Origin: Silene conica
Lineage: Eukaryota; Streptophyta; Magnoliopsida; Caryophyllales; Caryophyllaceae
Length of the DNA stretch: 64,000 nt
Reading direction: 5' to 3'
Assembly (NCBI GenBank): GCA_029255685.2
Contig: CM055318.2
Span: 67,489,136-67,553,135 of the forward strand
Below, piece after piece: positions 1 through 11,132 of this stretch (its first letter is position 1; each line of letters starts with the position of its first letter). Under the pieces are notes generated by a model. The model made no database searches. It worked only from the letters and a program-made list of their open reading frames with translations, and was not told where the DNA came from. The translations under genes were made by a program, and so were the position numbers.

Positions 1-697
1 TTGCCTCACATATAAATCAAGTTTGTATGAAACCACATAAGTGAAAAAACAAAGTAAAAACTCAAATTTGGTTAAGTAAGATGACGTATCACACTATAAC
101 AACTCCTTAAGAAACTGGCCATAATGCATCATTTACGTTAATTGAAAATGTATTTTTGGATTTAAATCTAAAAAGTTAAATATGGCTTTAATTTCTAAAG
201 ACAATTAACTTTAGAAAAAGATAATTAGTTAATAAACTGATAGTCTAAAATATAATTTATTTTTGTATATACTTCAAATGTCGAACTGAACGACCATTTA
301 GTATTATAATAAGTTTGAAGTTTATGTGCTTCATAATATTACACGAACAAACGTTGGGATTGTACGCATATTCTGCTTTAAAATAATGATAAACGCATGT
401 TCAGCAGAACAAATAACGTAGTGTATAAAGAAATTTTCGAAAAGTTATAGTACTATCTACTTATTATTGTACTATGTAACAGTTCATTATTGTTTTTTTT
501 CCAATTTAAATTTGAATACCTTTGTTGTGCTTTGATATATAATTATATAAATTATATTTTTATTGTCATATTTTAGATATACTCGATAGGTACAAAATTG
601 CAAAATAAATTATCATACGGATTAACAAGATAAAATATGACTTCAATAAAAAAAAACAATTACCATTTAACATATTTTACAACAATACCTTAAATAG

Positions 698-731
698 CAA
701 ATCCGTGCAATTTGCACGGGTTTAAAACTAG
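698..731 (+). mobile_element. Helitron 3' terminus (5' end not found)
   Basis: A hairpin built on CCGTGCAATTTGCACGG is followed after a few bases by CTAG and then a host T. This is the diagnostic 3' end of a Helitron (hairpin, short spacer, CTRR, insertion between A and T). The 5' TC end was not found and may lie before the window. The 700 bases to the left are AT-rich and show no coding sequence. Confidence 0.6.
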
Positions 732-1120
732 TCTCTATTGAAATACAGAGTAGTCATAGCTACTTTGCAAATTACTAAATGACATGTGTGCAACACCTGA
801 CAACTTGAAAGTTTAAAAACTATTTATTTCGTGTAGGACGGTCTTGCACAAATTTATTGTAAAATAAATTCCTCTTATAACTACGTTTTTCCATTAAGAT
901 TGTTATATTTTAGCCCGTCTCCAACACACACAAAAATGATTTAAGTTAGTATATATTAATTGAGAAATTTCATTATTGGATGTTACTTTTGCTTAATAAA
1001 TAAATCCGATTTAAGTAGATAAAACATCTGATATACAAAGTGAAATGAATTTTTTTATTATTATAATCACTACATTTTTATACTACCCATCAAAAAATTC
1101 GGGTAAGAATTTTTTTATTA

Positions 1121-1677
1121 TCATTATATATATAAAAGCAAAATGTAAAATTGCTGATGTGGCGCAACCAGGTTTCAGAATTAAGCTAATGAAGCTCTCT
1201 CATTCAACCTCATAATTTCAGTTTTTTTCGGCCAATAATGTGAATAATAACAGCCATGTCAGCTTCCATTAAATATCAACTTATTAATTAATATTCCAAC
1301 CATATAATTACTTAAATTTCTTTTTTTTTACCTTATTTATCTTTTATTCTTTCTCTTTCCTAAATCTTATTTTATCTCACTTAATCTTTTTCACCCCTTA
1401 TATCTTTTTCTATTCTATTACTAAAACCTCCTTTTATTGAAAAGTTATAAGTTTACATTTTTTAGTTATATTTTACGCTTTTCAAGTTATACGTCAAACT
1501 TTTAATGTCAACATGTTCTTATATACCTTATGTTATAGATATACTTTTTTATTTTTCTTTAAAGTATTTACATTTACACCACATATATATTATTAGTACA
1601 TCTAACAACTTTAATTGATCATTTCCCGTCAAAATTAAAATTGAACAACCCGTGAATTTTCACGGGTGTTACGCTAG
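1121..1677 (+). mobile_element. Short non-autonomous Helitron, both ends visible
   Basis: The 5' end reads TCATTATATATATAAAAGC, preceded by host A at 1120. The 3' end has the hairpin CCCGTGAATTTTCACGGG at about 1649-1666, then TGTTACG, then CTAG at 1674-1677, followed by host T at 1678. The A/T flanks match Helitron insertion into AT without a target duplication. At 557 bp it is far too short to encode a Rep-helicase, and none is seen. A GATGTGGCG motif near the 5' end recurs in similar form (GACGTGGC, GACACGTGGC) in the other Helitrons of this window. Confidence 0.7.
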
Positions 1678-2270
1678 TATATTTAAAAGATGAACTTTTC
1701 AAGAGATTTTAGAGAGTTCAAGATTTATTAACTACTTAAAAATAAAATAAAAAATATTAAAAAATTATAATTACCTTAAATTAAATTTATTCTTAAGACT
1801 TGAAAATTGTATTAAAAAATAAATTAAATTTGTCACGATTCGAAGTCTTACTAGAACAAACCTCTAATTTTTACAACCGCCAAACCAGAAGTAAAATAAA
1901 GATGACCAATAAACTTTACGACTCCAAATCAGATGTAATCCAATCAAAGTCGTGAATCTCTATTGAAATACGGCGTAACTATACCTGACAATTCTTGAAA
2001 GTTGGAAAAGTATATTTCGTGTAGGACGGTCTTACACAAGTTTATTATAAAATAAAGGGAAAATTACAAATAAAAATTACATTTTGGCTGTAAAAATAAA
2101 ATCGTATTTTTAATTTTTTTATTTGTTTATTTGTTTTTAACTATAGTGGTACGAGTTTCGGTACAACCCGGTGACTTCCTAATACTTTTTTTAATTAATG
2201 AGTATAAGTTTGAAACTTTGAATTTATTAAGTGGGAAAGATTCGCTAGCCAAAGAAAATTCACTCCCGGC

Positions 2271-2346
2271 AAGTGGATAGTTTACACTTACTTTCCTTAA
2301 GAGGGAGAAATAAAGCAAGTGTAAACTATTGACTGGGACGAAGGGT
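2271..2346. repeat. Small foldback repeat (MITE-like)
   Basis: AGTTTACACTTACTTTCC on the left pairs with GAAATAAAGCAAGTGTAAAC on the right, giving an imperfect hairpin of about 76 bp. A related sequence with GTTTACGCTTGC occurs at about 49413-49505, so this is probably a small dispersed family. Confidence 0.45.
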
Positions 2347-2956
2347 GTAGATTTTAGTAAAATAATTTGGTCTTTTTCAAGTTTTCTATACAATTACTCG
2401 TTTGCCCCCGTTGATTTCAGATATGGGCTAAACCACCAATTGCATTACTGCAACCGTAACTTACAAACTTTGATCATAACTCGAAATCCGCAAAAACAAT
2501 GAAGTAAAAACATGGAGCAATGAATTATACTCCTTAAACTTGCATCTCAATTATGGTTAAGATTATTAATTAGTCAAATGCTTTGTATATGACTTTTAAA
2601 GTACTTGGGCTATTGTTCAAGAACTTAACCGGACACGCAATATAAGATATTGTATAAGAGATCAATACGACTTAGAAATCTAAACAAAATTTGACATTTG
2701 CCAAGAAAGATTAACTGGAAATAAAATAGTAGTACTTGGGTAGTTGGGTACACTACTCTGGACAATTTATATTATTGTACCGATTTATGTTCAAATTTTC
2801 AATAGTCAAAAAGTGTATAAAAGTCATAGTAAATCAAATTCATCTATTATAAAATGTCGCTAAAGCAATAAATTCAAGATAAATATTGCGAAATTATTTT
2901 TGTTATTAACCGGCCAACGGCCAGGCATGAAATCTAGTTTGTACTTAACTATTTTG

Positions 2957-3056
2957 TAATTTGCATTAAGATTTGAATAGCATAAAAATACCCATGTTAT
3001 GTAGTATTATGATAGGTAGTTTGCATTAAGATTGAATAGCATAAAAATACCTTTTT
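2957..3056. repeat. Tandem duplication, about 60-bp unit, two copies
   Basis: The phrase TTTGCATTAAGAT(T)TGAATAGCATAAAAATACC occurs twice in succession, separated by a short AT-rich spacer. The copies differ by a single-base indel, so the duplication is fairly recent. Confidence 0.6.
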
Positions 3057-3474
3057 GTGTTGTGTAGAAGAAAATTCCTTTATTTTAAATATATTTTCAC
3101 TAAAAATAATTAGTTTAGTTAGAATCCTTAATTTAACTACCCTGTATAAAGTATTAACTATAGAATAGAATATGTATTGTACTCTAACTATACTCCTTAC
3201 AATACGGAAGCAGCAAATGCAATCGCTCGAAATAAGTAGCCAATCAAATCACCTGGAAAAAAATAGTCAGTGAAATCGCTCGGAAAAAACTTCCTATAAT
3301 AATATAGATTGATAGATATTGATTAGCTTTTTAAAATGTACATTTAAAATATCTCCTCACGGTTAGTCAATTGTGTTTCGATACAAGATCAACGGTTACC
3401 TTACGCTTTTTTTCATTTTTACAAATCAGATAATAGGTTTATCTTTCCCTGCTTAGTTGACTCTAAAGTTGGTC

Positions 3475-3725
3475 AAACAGTTGGGTCGGGTGCAGACCGA
3501 GCTTTTTTTGGGGGACATGGAACCGACCCGAGATAAGGGGTGGGTGGGCCAAGAAAAAGGCGACATAAGGAGCGGGTTTTCGGCAGGTTTTGGAGTGGGT
3601 CTAAGTCGGGTTTGGTTTGGGGGCCTAGAACCATCTTGAGAAGGAGGAAAGGTCAGGTTAGAGGTGGGCCGGGCCAAAATTGACCTAAGCGGCGGGGTCA
3701 GGTTAGGCTGTCGTGCACTTTTCAC
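3475..3725. repeat. G-rich degenerate GGGTCGGG-type repeat
   Basis: The stretch is strongly G-biased on the plus strand, with many degenerate copies of GGGTCGGG, GGTGGGCC and GGTCAGGTTAG. It is an island of unusual composition in AT-rich DNA. ORFs crossing it are low complexity. A complementary type of repeat (CCCGACCC-like) occurs at 9985-10400. Confidence 0.5.
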
Positions 3726-3989
3726 CACCGTTATGCCCTTATTAACTCTAACGATCTTTTCTTTATACAAGAAATTACACACATTTTAGTTAGTTTATGA
3801 GAACAATTTGTTAGGTAACATGACATCACTTTTGCTCGTTGAAATATGTAAACTCGAAAATAAATTTAGAATCGTCAAAAAAAAAGATAAATGATTAGTA
3901 GGTATTCTTAATTTCCTCACAAGTTTCTCCCAAAAAATAACCCAAGCCGTTGTTACCCGCCCTACTATTTAATTTGTATGTGTTCTTAC

Positions 3990-4706
3990 TCTTCTGAGCT
4001 TTAGTTTCAGGGGACTCAGTAATTCATCATTTCACTGAGATTTGAGAAAATAATACTTTACAAAGAAAACCTCTTTCAACCCTCATTTTGACACCTCATT
4101 TCTACAAGATTCTAATCATTCTAATCATTCTAATCATTCATGATTTATTTCATCCAAATTCCTACATTTGGAAACTTCCCTTTTCATCATTTGAATTTGA
4201 ATCAATCATACAGGAGCTCAATCTCCAAACCCTAGCTTATACTTTCCAGGTATTTCACTTTGCTATTTTTGTTTGATTCTGGAGATCTGAATCATGAATT
4301 GTTTGATTGGTAGCTGAATTTAGATGCCCATTTTGTTGAATTAAAGTAATTTTATTTGTTTTAGGAGGATTTGAGGCAAAAAAAAAAACCCAGTTGCCAT
4401 AATTGTTGACTTTTGTGAAATTGATTTCATTTTGGGTAATTTGACGCAAATCCCAGATGCCCAATTAGTTGAATTTAAAGGAAAGATTTGATTTTTGGGG
4501 GATTTGAGGCAAATCCCAGGTGCCCAATTAGTTGAAGTTTCAAGTAAAGATTTGATTTTGCGGGATTTGAGGTAAAATCCCAGGTGCCCAATTAGTTGAG
4601 TTTCTAAATTTAGAAGGAATTTTGGGGAAATCTGGGTGTGAAGGATTGGTGGATGTATGAAAGTTGTGATCTTTGGAGGAAAGGTTGAATCTTCATTACT
4701 ATAATC
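3990..4706 (+). promoter_or_regulatory. Probable 5' leader and leader intron of the proline-rich gene
   Basis: A plausible donor CCAG|GTATTT lies at 4249/4250, just after CT-rich, leader-like sequence (3990-4249) that contains four tandem copies of a TTCTAATCA-type unit (about 4107-4140). Between this donor and the start codon at 4707 there is no conserved ORF, so a 5'UTR intron is likely. I cannot fix its acceptor; candidates lie within the 50 bases before the ATG. The intron carries the tandem repeat listed next. Confidence 0.4.
4434..4606. repeat. Tandem repeat, about 65-bp unit, in the presumed leader intron
   Basis: Three successive units each contain a GATTTGAGGCAAATCCC-like core followed by AGGTGCCCAATTAGTTGA. 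A more diverged fourth unit starts near 4310 (ATGCCCATTTTGTTGAATT). Each core is itself a short imperfect palindrome (GATTTGAGGCAAATC). Confidence 0.6.
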
Positions 4707-5312
4707 ATGGAAGAAAGGGCATCATTGAAAACCTTGTTGATTGTGAGCTTAGGGATTTTATTGACTTTGTTTGTCATCAATGTTGAGTCCCAACAATCTC
4801 CATCACAACAACAACAAGGGAATGTACCTCCACCGCCACGGTCGCCATTGTCACCACCAATGCTAAGACCGCCTCCACCTCCTTTTCCCATTCTTTCTCC
4901 TCCACCACCTTCACCATTGCCATCGCCACCACCACCACCTAGTATGCCTCCTCCACCTCCTCCATTAACGCCTCCCCCACCTTCTCCATCGCCACCACCG
5001 CCTTACGTGCCTCCTCCTCCTCCTCCTTCACCACCGCCTTCGAGTCCTCCTCCACCTTCTCCTCCACCACCAGTACCACCTCCGCCTCCATACCTCCCAC
5101 ATTCCCCTCCAAACTCCCCTGATGAGTTGAATCCTGGTTCTCAACTTAATCAAAATAGAGGAAAGGGCATAAAGAATGGTTCTAATCTCAACCCAGGTCA
5201 AAGGATTGGATTGCTATTTGCCGGCATTGTTGCGATCTTGCAAATTGGGGTGGTGGGTTTCTTGGCTTTCAAGAGGAGGCAGCTATTAAGGATGCATAAG
5301 CATAATCGATAA
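4707..5312 (+). CDS. Proline-rich, extensin-like cell-wall/membrane protein
   Basis: This single-exon protein has 201 residues. Residues 1-29 form a signal peptide or signal anchor (hydrophobic stretch LLIVSLGILLTLFVINV, then ESQQ). Residues about 40-135 are almost wholly Ser/Pro with repeated SPPPP and PPPPP blocks, the pattern of hydroxyproline-rich extensins. A Gln/Asn-rich linker (about 140-165) follows, then a second hydrophobic segment (IGLLFAGIVAILQIGVVGFLAF, about 167-188) and a short basic tail (KRRQLLRMHKHNR). The layout is an extracellular Pro-rich domain on a single-pass anchor, like proline-rich receptor or formin ectodomains but without any kinase or FH2 domain. Its role, perhaps in wall-membrane contact, is inferred from composition only. 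The start is the first ATG after the leader and gives a good signal peptide. CCT/CCA/CCG codons are mixed, so this is not a simple microsatellite. Confidence 0.8.
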   Translation: MEERASLKTLLIVSLGILLTLFVINVESQQSPSQQQQGNVPPPPRSPLSPPMLRPPPPPFPILSPPPPSPLPSPPPPPSMPPPPPPLTPPPPSPSPPPPYVPPPPPPSPPPSSPPPPSPPPPVPPPPPYLPHSPPNSPDELNPGSQLNQNRGKGIKNGSNLNPGQRIGLLFAGIVAILQIGVVGFLAFKRRQLLRMHKHNR

Positions 5313-6381
5313 TTGAGCATGCTGTGAAGTTCAATTGTATCTGTTTCATTAGGAGTTTTGACATTCTTTTTCCCAAAGTGAGGCTGAATAGAAGAGATAT
5401 ATGGTTGATTGTATTTAACGAATTAGCGGGTGTCTCAGTTAAACTAGCTCAAATCTTGAGGGGTCACATCGATTAGCTTCCTGGGAAAGTTTGCTCGTGG
5501 TTTGGGAGATTCTGTTGAGAGTATTCAGGGTTCGGAGAAATGTAGATTCGCCTGTTGGGATTCTTCTGGTTTTCTGTGAATTGGGTAAAATTTTGATCAG
5601 CTTTCTTTTTCCTTCAGATTCTTTATTTTGTAATTCCTCTCTCTGTAACAAAGTACAATGACTTGGAATTAATACTCAGGATTCGGGAAATGGAGTGTTT
5701 TTTCCTCTCCATGTTCATGTAACTGTTCTATACATTTTATTCATCTAGGCTAACTTTGTACGATTGTAATGAGAGAAGTTTCCAAGTACCATTTCACCGA
5801 GTTTATTTTGAATCTTTATTGTTTATACTGAACTGTTTTGTTTAAGCTCATTTCATGATTCAACAACATCGTCTTATAGAAGGTTGCATTGATTTGAATA
5901 AATAGGTACATTGGTTCCACGACTTGTTTTAGTTTAGGTTTCGAATCTGTTGAAACTTTGCTCAATGTTAATCTGAAAGTCTTGTTTGATATACAGCTAG
6001 TTTTGTACCCGTATTATGATTTCTCATCCTAGTCGAATGTGTTGCTGGTTAGGAAGACGAAACAGTCTAGTCGAGGAATCAGCCAAGTACGGACCAGGCG
6101 TAATAGTTGAAAAACATTGGCTACTTACAAAAACCGTTTTACATCGCCAAAAACATCGGATATTGCCATTTTGCTCATAATCGGCCTTAGGAAGTGTCGA
6201 TTTTGATCGAACAGTATACACTGTCATACGCCAAATAAGAGTAATTGGCCAACTTTACCTTGAAACAACATAAAATTTGAAGTCAAGTGACTACATGCAG
6301 GGTTAAAACAAACAAGACATCAGATTAACAGTCGGCTTAAACTCGCAACAAAAAAACCATTATCGGCGATTGTAGATTAAC
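5313..6381. other. 3' flank of the proline-rich gene and tail-to-tail spacer
   Basis: This is the spacer between the convergent proline-rich and GRF genes. An AATAAA-like signal occurs in GAATAAATAGG near 5897, and several T-rich stretches would suit 3' UTRs of both genes. No further coding sequence is convincing. Confidence 0.5.
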
Positions 6382-8820
6382 TTAATTACTTCTTGAGAAT
6401 AATCCCATATCATAGGTCGTCTTCGATTTCATGGGCCAATCACCCAAGAAGTGATGATACAACTTCTGGGAGTCATGTTCTTGATCAGTTCCTAGCTTTT
6501 CTTCCTCTGAAGCTTCTGAACCCATCATTCTTTCTTCTGCTCTTCCTTTCATCTGATTCGAGTATCTGCAAAGTATACAGAGCCTAAACTCGTCAACATT
6601 TGCACCTCGCATAACAAACGAGATGAGACGGTTGCATGTATACAAACATATCATGCAAAGCATACGGAAAACAACGTATTTGGGTAGGAATTAGAATTCC
6701 CTCTTTCAAGAGTATGTTGGCTAATGCTGCATAAGATGCACAGAGTTGTGGCCACAACAAATAACACCATGCACATTATACTTTTTACTTCCCGCTAAAG
6801 CAGCGTCCTAGAGGTATGCAGTCGATGTAGATGTTCGCAAACCTTACCCATTTTCATTTTCATGATATGAAAAGTCGACAGTCCCGTGACAATCATTCAG
6901 AACACCCTTATCTCCTTGAACCTAAGAACTACTACTCACTTCATACACGCAAATTGTTTATTTTCGGGAACAAAGGTAAACAAATGAGCAAGACAAATGT
7001 ATACTTCATTCGTCTATTAACGTAAAAGAAACTAAGAACCAAACCTGATCTCTTTTGTGCTACGCTGATCACGCAAGTCACTATCCAGACCAAGCCAGAG
7101 CGGACTACTAGTAACATCACCCCGATCCAACAAACTAGCATTTGCCGAGGATTGAGAAGGCAGAAAAGGGTAACAAGTAGCAGTAGTAGTACTAGGTTGG
7201 AACTTATTAGGGTAAGTAGATTGAGTTTCAGAACAGTAAGAAACGGTAGGGTAAGGTAAACCTGAAGATGATTTCAGTGTTGTTACTGTGTTAGGGTAAC
7301 TATTAGTTACTGCTTTCGGAATTGAGGTATTATTTGAGGCATCAATTTGCTTCTTAGATTTCCCTTTGCCTCTGTTCATATGTTTCTCACAGTACTTTGA
7401 ATCAGGGTGTGCTTCTTTTGAGCATCTCCATTTTTTACCATCTGTTCTTTTGCACCTTCCTGGCTCTGGGTCGTGTTTTCGCCCATACCTGTATCCTACC
7501 TGAAAACAACCCAATCCGACTGCCACATACACAATTTTCTAATCATTAACATATTTATGAAAAGTTTCGAAATTTAATGAGATTTGAATTCAATACATTA
7601 GAACTCGTCAATTGTTTACCATTTTCTTTTTTAAGAAAGGTTAAAATGACTTAGGCGAGTATCCGTAACAAGAATGTCAAATGCAAACTAATGAACACGA
7701 CACAAATTTCAATATTTTCACATAATAAGTAATCAAAAATTAACTGTTAATGAATTCAATCAGAAATGGTAGATGAGTCAAATCTGTGCATATTTATTCA
7801 ATGTTGATTCAACACAAGAAACCTAATTTCAGACACAACATTGAACAATATGGCAATATGCCTTAAAGCCTTACCCTAAACAGATCAAACCTAAACCTTA
7901 ATATTAAAGTACGAGTATAAAACAAATTCATTTAAGACCGTTGTATAAGTCACTGTCACTATTGTAAAACAAATTCAAATCATGTTTTTAATATAATAAC
8001 TCATACAAGTATACAACTGCATTTGTTTGTTTGAAATTTATCCGACATAATTTGAACAAACCTATGAAAATGACTCTTTAAGCGGGTGAAAACACCAAAA
8101 CAAACTTAAATTAACCTATACCAATAGTAGTAACATAGGTCAAGGCGTCAAGCCATCCATCCATCCACTAATTTGTCTAATTAAACCCTCCTTACAACTT
8201 ACAAGTCATTTCGATACGTCTTTTCAAAATTCCTATTGCATAATTTAAACAAACAAACGTATGAAAACGACTTGAAAAGCCTGAATAAACACCAAAAAAA
8301 ACTAAAATAAACCTACTTGTTCTGAAAACGGTCACAATCCGACTCTTAAAAAAGACGGTATAATTTTCTAAGTTAACAAGTTGTCTTTTTGAAGAGACGG
8401 AATTGGCCCGTCTTGAGAATTTGTGTAACTAATAGCATAGGTCAGGACTCTATGACGTAGAATATAATATAATATAATTTGAACAGACGTATGAAAATGA
8501 CTTGAAAAGCGGGAATAAACAGGAAAGAAAGTAAAATAAAGGCAGGCAGGGAGGGAGGGAGGGAGCAAGAGCATACATGGTAATGATTGCTGCAGAGGAA
8601 ACAACCTAGAACAAGAAGAGGAAGAGGAAGAAGAAGAGACTGAAGGAGAAGTTATGACAGTAGACATAAGACCAGGAGGAACAGGAACACCAGACATTAA
8701 GTATCTAAATGTAAGCACTTGATTTTCCAATTCTTGCCATTGATTTGCAGTGAAAGGATATTGACATTGTTGGTGTTGTTGATTGTTACTGCTGCATCTG
8801 TTGTTTCTTTCAGCTATCAT
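6382..8820 (-). CDS. GRF: Growth-regulating factor (GRF) transcription factor, GRF5/GRF6-like
   Basis: Three exons on the minus strand, 8577-8820, 7045-7519 and 6382-6565, join in phase to give 300 residues. All introns are GT-AG: donor T|GTATGC after the QLQ exon, acceptor GGCAG|TC, donor CAG|GTTTGG, acceptor TGCAG|A. Residues about 22-55 form the QLQ domain ([13 protein letters not shown]...), which binds the GIF/AN3 co-activator. Residues about 98-135 form the WRC domain, with the C3H set Cys104, Cys114, Cys125 and His128 and a nuclear-localisation-type basic run (NRGKGKSKK). The C-terminus keeps the SYPN/YPFLPSQ-type segment and HHFLGDWP seen in GRF5-like proteins. GRFs promote cell proliferation in leaves and other organs. 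The region after WRC, where most GRF mRNAs carry the miR396 site, does not match that site well, as in GRF5 and GRF6. The start is the first ATG upstream of QLQ. Confidence 0.9.
8038..8548. repeat. Three dispersed copies of an about 85-bp repeat in GRF intron 1
   Basis: Copies begin near 8040, 8230 and 8466. Each contains ATAATTTGAACAAAC(G)TATGAAAA, then GACTTGAAAAGC, then AATAAACACCAAAA-like sequence. They lie 190-240 bp apart, suggesting an old tandem duplication of a larger unit. The last copy ends just inside the intron, close to the donor site at 8576. Confidence 0.55.
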
Positions 8821-9413
8821 TTTTTTGAGTTTTGTGATAATTTTTTACCCACAAAAGTTGTTGCTTAAAAGCACAAGATAAAAGTCAAAAAGTATAAGTT
8901 AAGGACAAAAAAAAAGAAGGGTTTTATGCAGAGATTATGATTTGGTATTTGATAATTTTGATATGAAGAATCAAGGTATAGAGAGTAGAGACTAGAGTAG
9001 TAGTAGCAGTAGCTGTAAATGAAAAGATAAGACAATGGAAAAGAGTTTAGTTTTTATTACTGCAATGCTTTCATTACTTTTGTTGTTCTTTCTGTTAAAA
9101 TACTAGCATGACTAGTACACTACTCACTACGTAGTACTCTATACGGGAGTGGTTACAAATTTGTGATAGAATAGTGTCGCCATAAATTAGAATTTGTGCT
9201 ATTTTTATCATTTTGATTGGTTGTTTACGTTTTTCTTTTTGGGTCGTTTAATTAGGTTATTTACGGATAATTGTGTGCTTTAAATGACTAAATATGAATA
9301 TTAAGAGAAACGCATCGGTGGATTTGGGGTGGATAGACTAGGCAAGTGTCACTCCCAACATAAAAATAAGAATAATTTCTAAACATAAATTTCACAAAAA
9401 TGTGTTGGGTTTA
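8821..9413. promoter_or_regulatory. Upstream region and presumed promoter/5' leader of the GRF gene
   Basis: This is the non-coding DNA just upstream of the GRF start on the minus strand. It contains A-rich and AG-rich stretches (AGTAGTAGCAGTAGC near 8998) as expected for a plant 5' leader. I see no clear TATA box that I would defend. Confidence 0.4.
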
Positions 9414-9637
9414 GGCCCTGTTTTTTTCAGCTAAAACGAGCTGAATTGAATAAATTGGAGTAGGGCTTAATTGAACTAAATTGAGTGGAACTGAGCTGGA
9501 GTGAATTTAGTTGAATTAAAAGTTATTTTTTGTGAAGAGATTAATTGAAAATAATTGATTGAACTTAAATAAAACTTAACGGAATACAACCAACAAAAAT
9601 TGAAAGGAGTTGAAATTAAGCGAGAAAGAACAGGGCC
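9414..9637. mobile_element. MITE, PIF/Harbinger type, 224 bp
   Basis: Termini GGCCCTGTTTTTTTCAGC and (on the right) GAGAAAGAACAGGGCC form an imperfect terminal inverted repeat. Both sides are flanked by TTA (9411-9413 and 9638-9640), the typical 3-bp Harbinger target duplication. The interior is rich in GAATTGAA/GAACTGAG motifs, a diverged form of the pentamer arrays in the larger elements at 11.5, 18.6 and 24.5 kb, so this is a small relative. Confidence 0.75.
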
Positions 9638-9713
9638 TTAGTGGTTAAAAGTGCCCTTCCAAAGCAAAAATTCTATATCCGCCCCTGGAGAAACGTATCT
9701 TAAGATTTGCATG

Positions 9714-9743
9714 TTCATGTTCATGTTCATGTTCATGTTCGTT
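9714..9743. repeat. Hexamer microsatellite (CATGTT)n
   Basis: About five copies of CATGTT lie in tandem in otherwise non-coding DNA. Confidence 0.8.
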
Positions 9744-9984
9744 TGGGTTGAATGGAGCCGGAATGATACGGAAAAAACTGGAATACACAGTTGAGACAAA
9801 TGAGCTCCACAAAATTGAATTAGGTTGAACTAGCCTAATTTTAGTGGTAAAAAAAGAAAAATACGTGGTCGAAACATTATAGAGAAATTAATTTATCACA
9901 AATTCTTATTTGTGATTTGTGAGTAGTGATAGAGTCTTGTAATTGAACAAATATCATTGACATGGGTTGATACTATGTACTTTA

Positions 9985-10400
9985 AGTCTGACCTGACCGG
10001 AACTCGAGCAAACCCGACCCAACAAAAACTGAGAATTCTGAAATCAAAACCGATCTAACCCGACCCGATATTAACCTGACCGATTTAATAGATGACCCAA
10101 CAATTACTAAAGATAATCTTGATCAAAATAAAAGTGGTTTTGTATTTAGATTGATATACTTGACTTAATAATAAATGAATTATACCAAATATTGGTTAAA
10201 AATTAAATTAAATGGTAAAAAATTGAAGTGATATGAAAAGGTAACCAAAGGGATAATAACTCGACCCAAACCCGATATATCATTTGACTTGAAATGACCC
10301 AACCTGAAAACGACATAAACCCAACCGGTTCCCGCTAAATGATTTGGTTAACACCAAATTAACCCTACCCGACTTGATCCGACCCAAATCGAACCCAGTT
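9985..10400. repeat. Degenerate CCCGACCC/AACCTGACC repeat
   Basis: Many scattered copies of ACCCGACC, AACCCGACCC, GACCCAAC and CCTGACC lie on the plus strand. The stretch is low complexity, C-biased and non-coding. It is the complement in style of the G-rich island at 3.5 kb. Confidence 0.5.
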
Positions 10401-10438
10401 AACCTAATTTTCAGTTCTACATATATGAGTAATATTTA

Positions 10439-10660
10439 GGCCCTGTTCTTTTGGACTTCAAGTCACTTAACTTAAGTTCACTTCAGATCCTATAAGTTCA
10501 GTTCAGTTCAGATCCTATAAGTTCAGTTCAGTTCAGTTCAGTTCAGTTCAGTTCAGTTCAGTTCAGTTCCTATAAGTTTAGTTCAGTTCCTATAAGTTCA
10601 ATTCAGTTTCTATAAGTTCAGTTCAGTTCAGTTCCTATAAGTCCAGTTCATATAAACTCA
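10439..10660. mobile_element. Truncated Harbinger-type end with GTTCA pentamer array
   Basis: The left terminus GGCCCTGTTCTTTTGGACTT is preceded by TTA (10436-10438). It is followed by a long array of TTCAG pentamers broken by TCCTATAAG spacers. No right-hand terminus AACAGGGCC is found nearby, so this is a one-ended remnant of the same superfamily as the larger elements. Confidence 0.6.
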
Positions 10661-11090
10661 ATTAAGAAAGGTTATATACGGAGTATTACTTTTAAAAACC
10701 GATACAAACATTTCCTTTAATTATTCGATACACGTCATTTATAAAAAAAAAAAAACTCATTAATAATTTACCCGTCTTTTACTCTTTAATTAATGTCAAA
10801 CTATCATCCTCATTAATGCCAAAAAACAATAACTCATCATACGACGCCCTCACCCTCACCAATTGTCACTCTCCCATTAATCAGTTTCTTTATCACCATT
10901 GTTAGAGAAAATAAATGGTTAGAGAAAATTCTAATAGTGAATTATTTTTTATCTAATGTAATTATAGTATAATGTATGAACTATGAACAAACCATTATAT
11001 ATAAAGTTAAAAATATTTTAAACTACCTTGTGTTTTAGACTAATTTTTTATCAATGTCATCTATTCGATAATAATAATAATAATAATAAT

Positions 11091-11132
<42 letters not shown>

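Larger units (their letters stand above)
1678..3989. other. Gene-free AT-rich stretch
   Basis: No ORF here has a recognisable domain or plant-like exon structure. The stretch holds the small foldback, tandem duplication and G-rich repeat listed separately. Short phrases such as GTAGGACGGTCTTGCACAA occur twice in the first 2 kb and look like eroded MITE ends. Confidence 0.6.

Noticed and set aside
3457..3782. Two overlapping ORFs in the G-rich island
   Set aside because: Low-complexity Gly/Arg/Pro content dictated by the GGGTCGGG repeat; no domain.
4610..4891. Minus-strand Gly-rich ORF over the proline-rich gene
   Set aside because: It is the complement of Pro codons in the supported plus-strand gene.
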